From: Dendrolimus kikuchii
Lineage: Eukaryota > Arthropoda > Insecta > Lepidoptera > Lasiocampidae
Direction: 5' to 3'
NCBI GenBank assembly: GCA_019925095.2
Contig: CM034408.1
Location: 3,038,001 to 3,102,000, forward strand
DNA: 64,000 nt
The notes beneath the pieces are model-generated. The model did no database searches. It was not told the origin of the DNA and saw only the letters and a program-made list of their open reading frames with translations. A program made the translations under genes and the position numbers. Every line of letters begins with the position of its first letter. The first letter of the stretch is position 1. Shown here one piece after another: positions 63,586-64,000 of the stretch.

Positions 63586-64000
63586 ATTTAATATTAAGCC
63601 TAGCGATTACCAAAATCCCTTTAATACTATATTTATATTTTAACTTGTGGACAGCGCTGTGGGCTGCATTATTACTTAATATATTAAGTTGCAATTTTGT
63701 ATTTAATTTCAATAATGTATCTGTTTGTTGTTCCAATAAAAAAATAAAAAAAATGACATTACAAAATATGTTCGTTTCAAATAGATACAATATTTTTTGT
63801 GTACATGTCCATCGTATTCTGACTGAATGCAGCAAGAATAAAGGTGGAAGTGGTTTTACTAAGTTAAAAAATAATTAAATTTAGGGTAATGAAGCTGACA
63901 TCCTGATGCAACAAATGTAAAAAAGTGAAGAGATTTTTTTGTCCAAAAATACGTGCAGTCACAACAAGTCTATCAATGTATTAAATAAAATACTGTATAG
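63586..64000. other. No gene recognised
   Basis: AT-rich to the window end; short frames only. Confidence 0.3.

Overview
The window looks like intergenic and intronic DNA from a lepidopteran insect (moth or butterfly). This rests on the AT-rich background, the mix of repeats (LINE tails, Helitrons with TC...CTAG ends, tRNA-derived SINEs, mariner), and arthropod-style TCAGT and GGACGT promoter elements. The species cannot be told. No prokaryotic operon, CRISPR array, rRNA or functional tRNA gene is visible. About half of the sequence can be assigned to repeats, many nested. Names used below are mine: 'A-family' is a ~310-bp element starting near ATCCGTGCAGGAACGG and ending TCCTGCAATAAAA; 'T-LINE' is a non-LTR retrotransposon whose 5'-truncated copies end in a (TATG)n tail; 'tS' is a tRNA-derived SINE; 'ATAT-LTR' is a ~455-510 bp solo LTR family; repeats C, D and E are further dispersed families.

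Layout. 1-6.5 kb: A-family copies, two short Helitrons and an LTR. 7-9.7 kb: the most gene-like retroelement block, a LINE endonuclease reading frame fused in frame to a T-LINE tail, followed by a third LINE fragment. 10-24 kb: A-family copies (one split by a T-LINE), a SINE split by an A-family copy, solo LTRs, an RTE-like LINE end, and two fold-back sequences. 24-28 kb: fewer repeats, with a candidate TATA-less Inr/DPE promoter and 5' exon. 28-36 kb: strongly nested (T-LINE in a fold-back element, A-family in a Helitron, LTR in a hAT-like remnant, LTR and T-LINE in a 1.8-kb terminal-inverted-repeat element). 36-37.2 kb: a nearly intact mariner. 37-45 kb: mostly low-repeat sequence. 45.1-45.3 kb: the only convincing host coding exon, on the + strand, encoding a signal-peptide-like N-terminus and ending at a GTGAGT donor. 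45.6-56 kb: another repeat-dense stretch. 57-58.3 kb: a second, broken mariner on the minus strand. 58-64 kb: low-repeat sequence, two A/T microsatellites, a further A-family copy, LINE remnants and a final solo LTR.

How it fits together. The host signals (promoter and exon near 25.4 kb, coding exon at 45.2 kb, both +) could belong to one gene with a ~19.5-kb repeat-filled intron, but this is inference. The rest records waves of retroposition. Nine of the thirteen T-LINE pieces have recognisable direct repeats of 7-14 bp. Five of the seven ATAT-LTRs have ATAT immediately flanking them on both sides or, where one end is lost, on the surviving side. Antisense A-family copies place a polypyrimidine tract plus TTGCAG on the + strand, resembling a 3' splice site.
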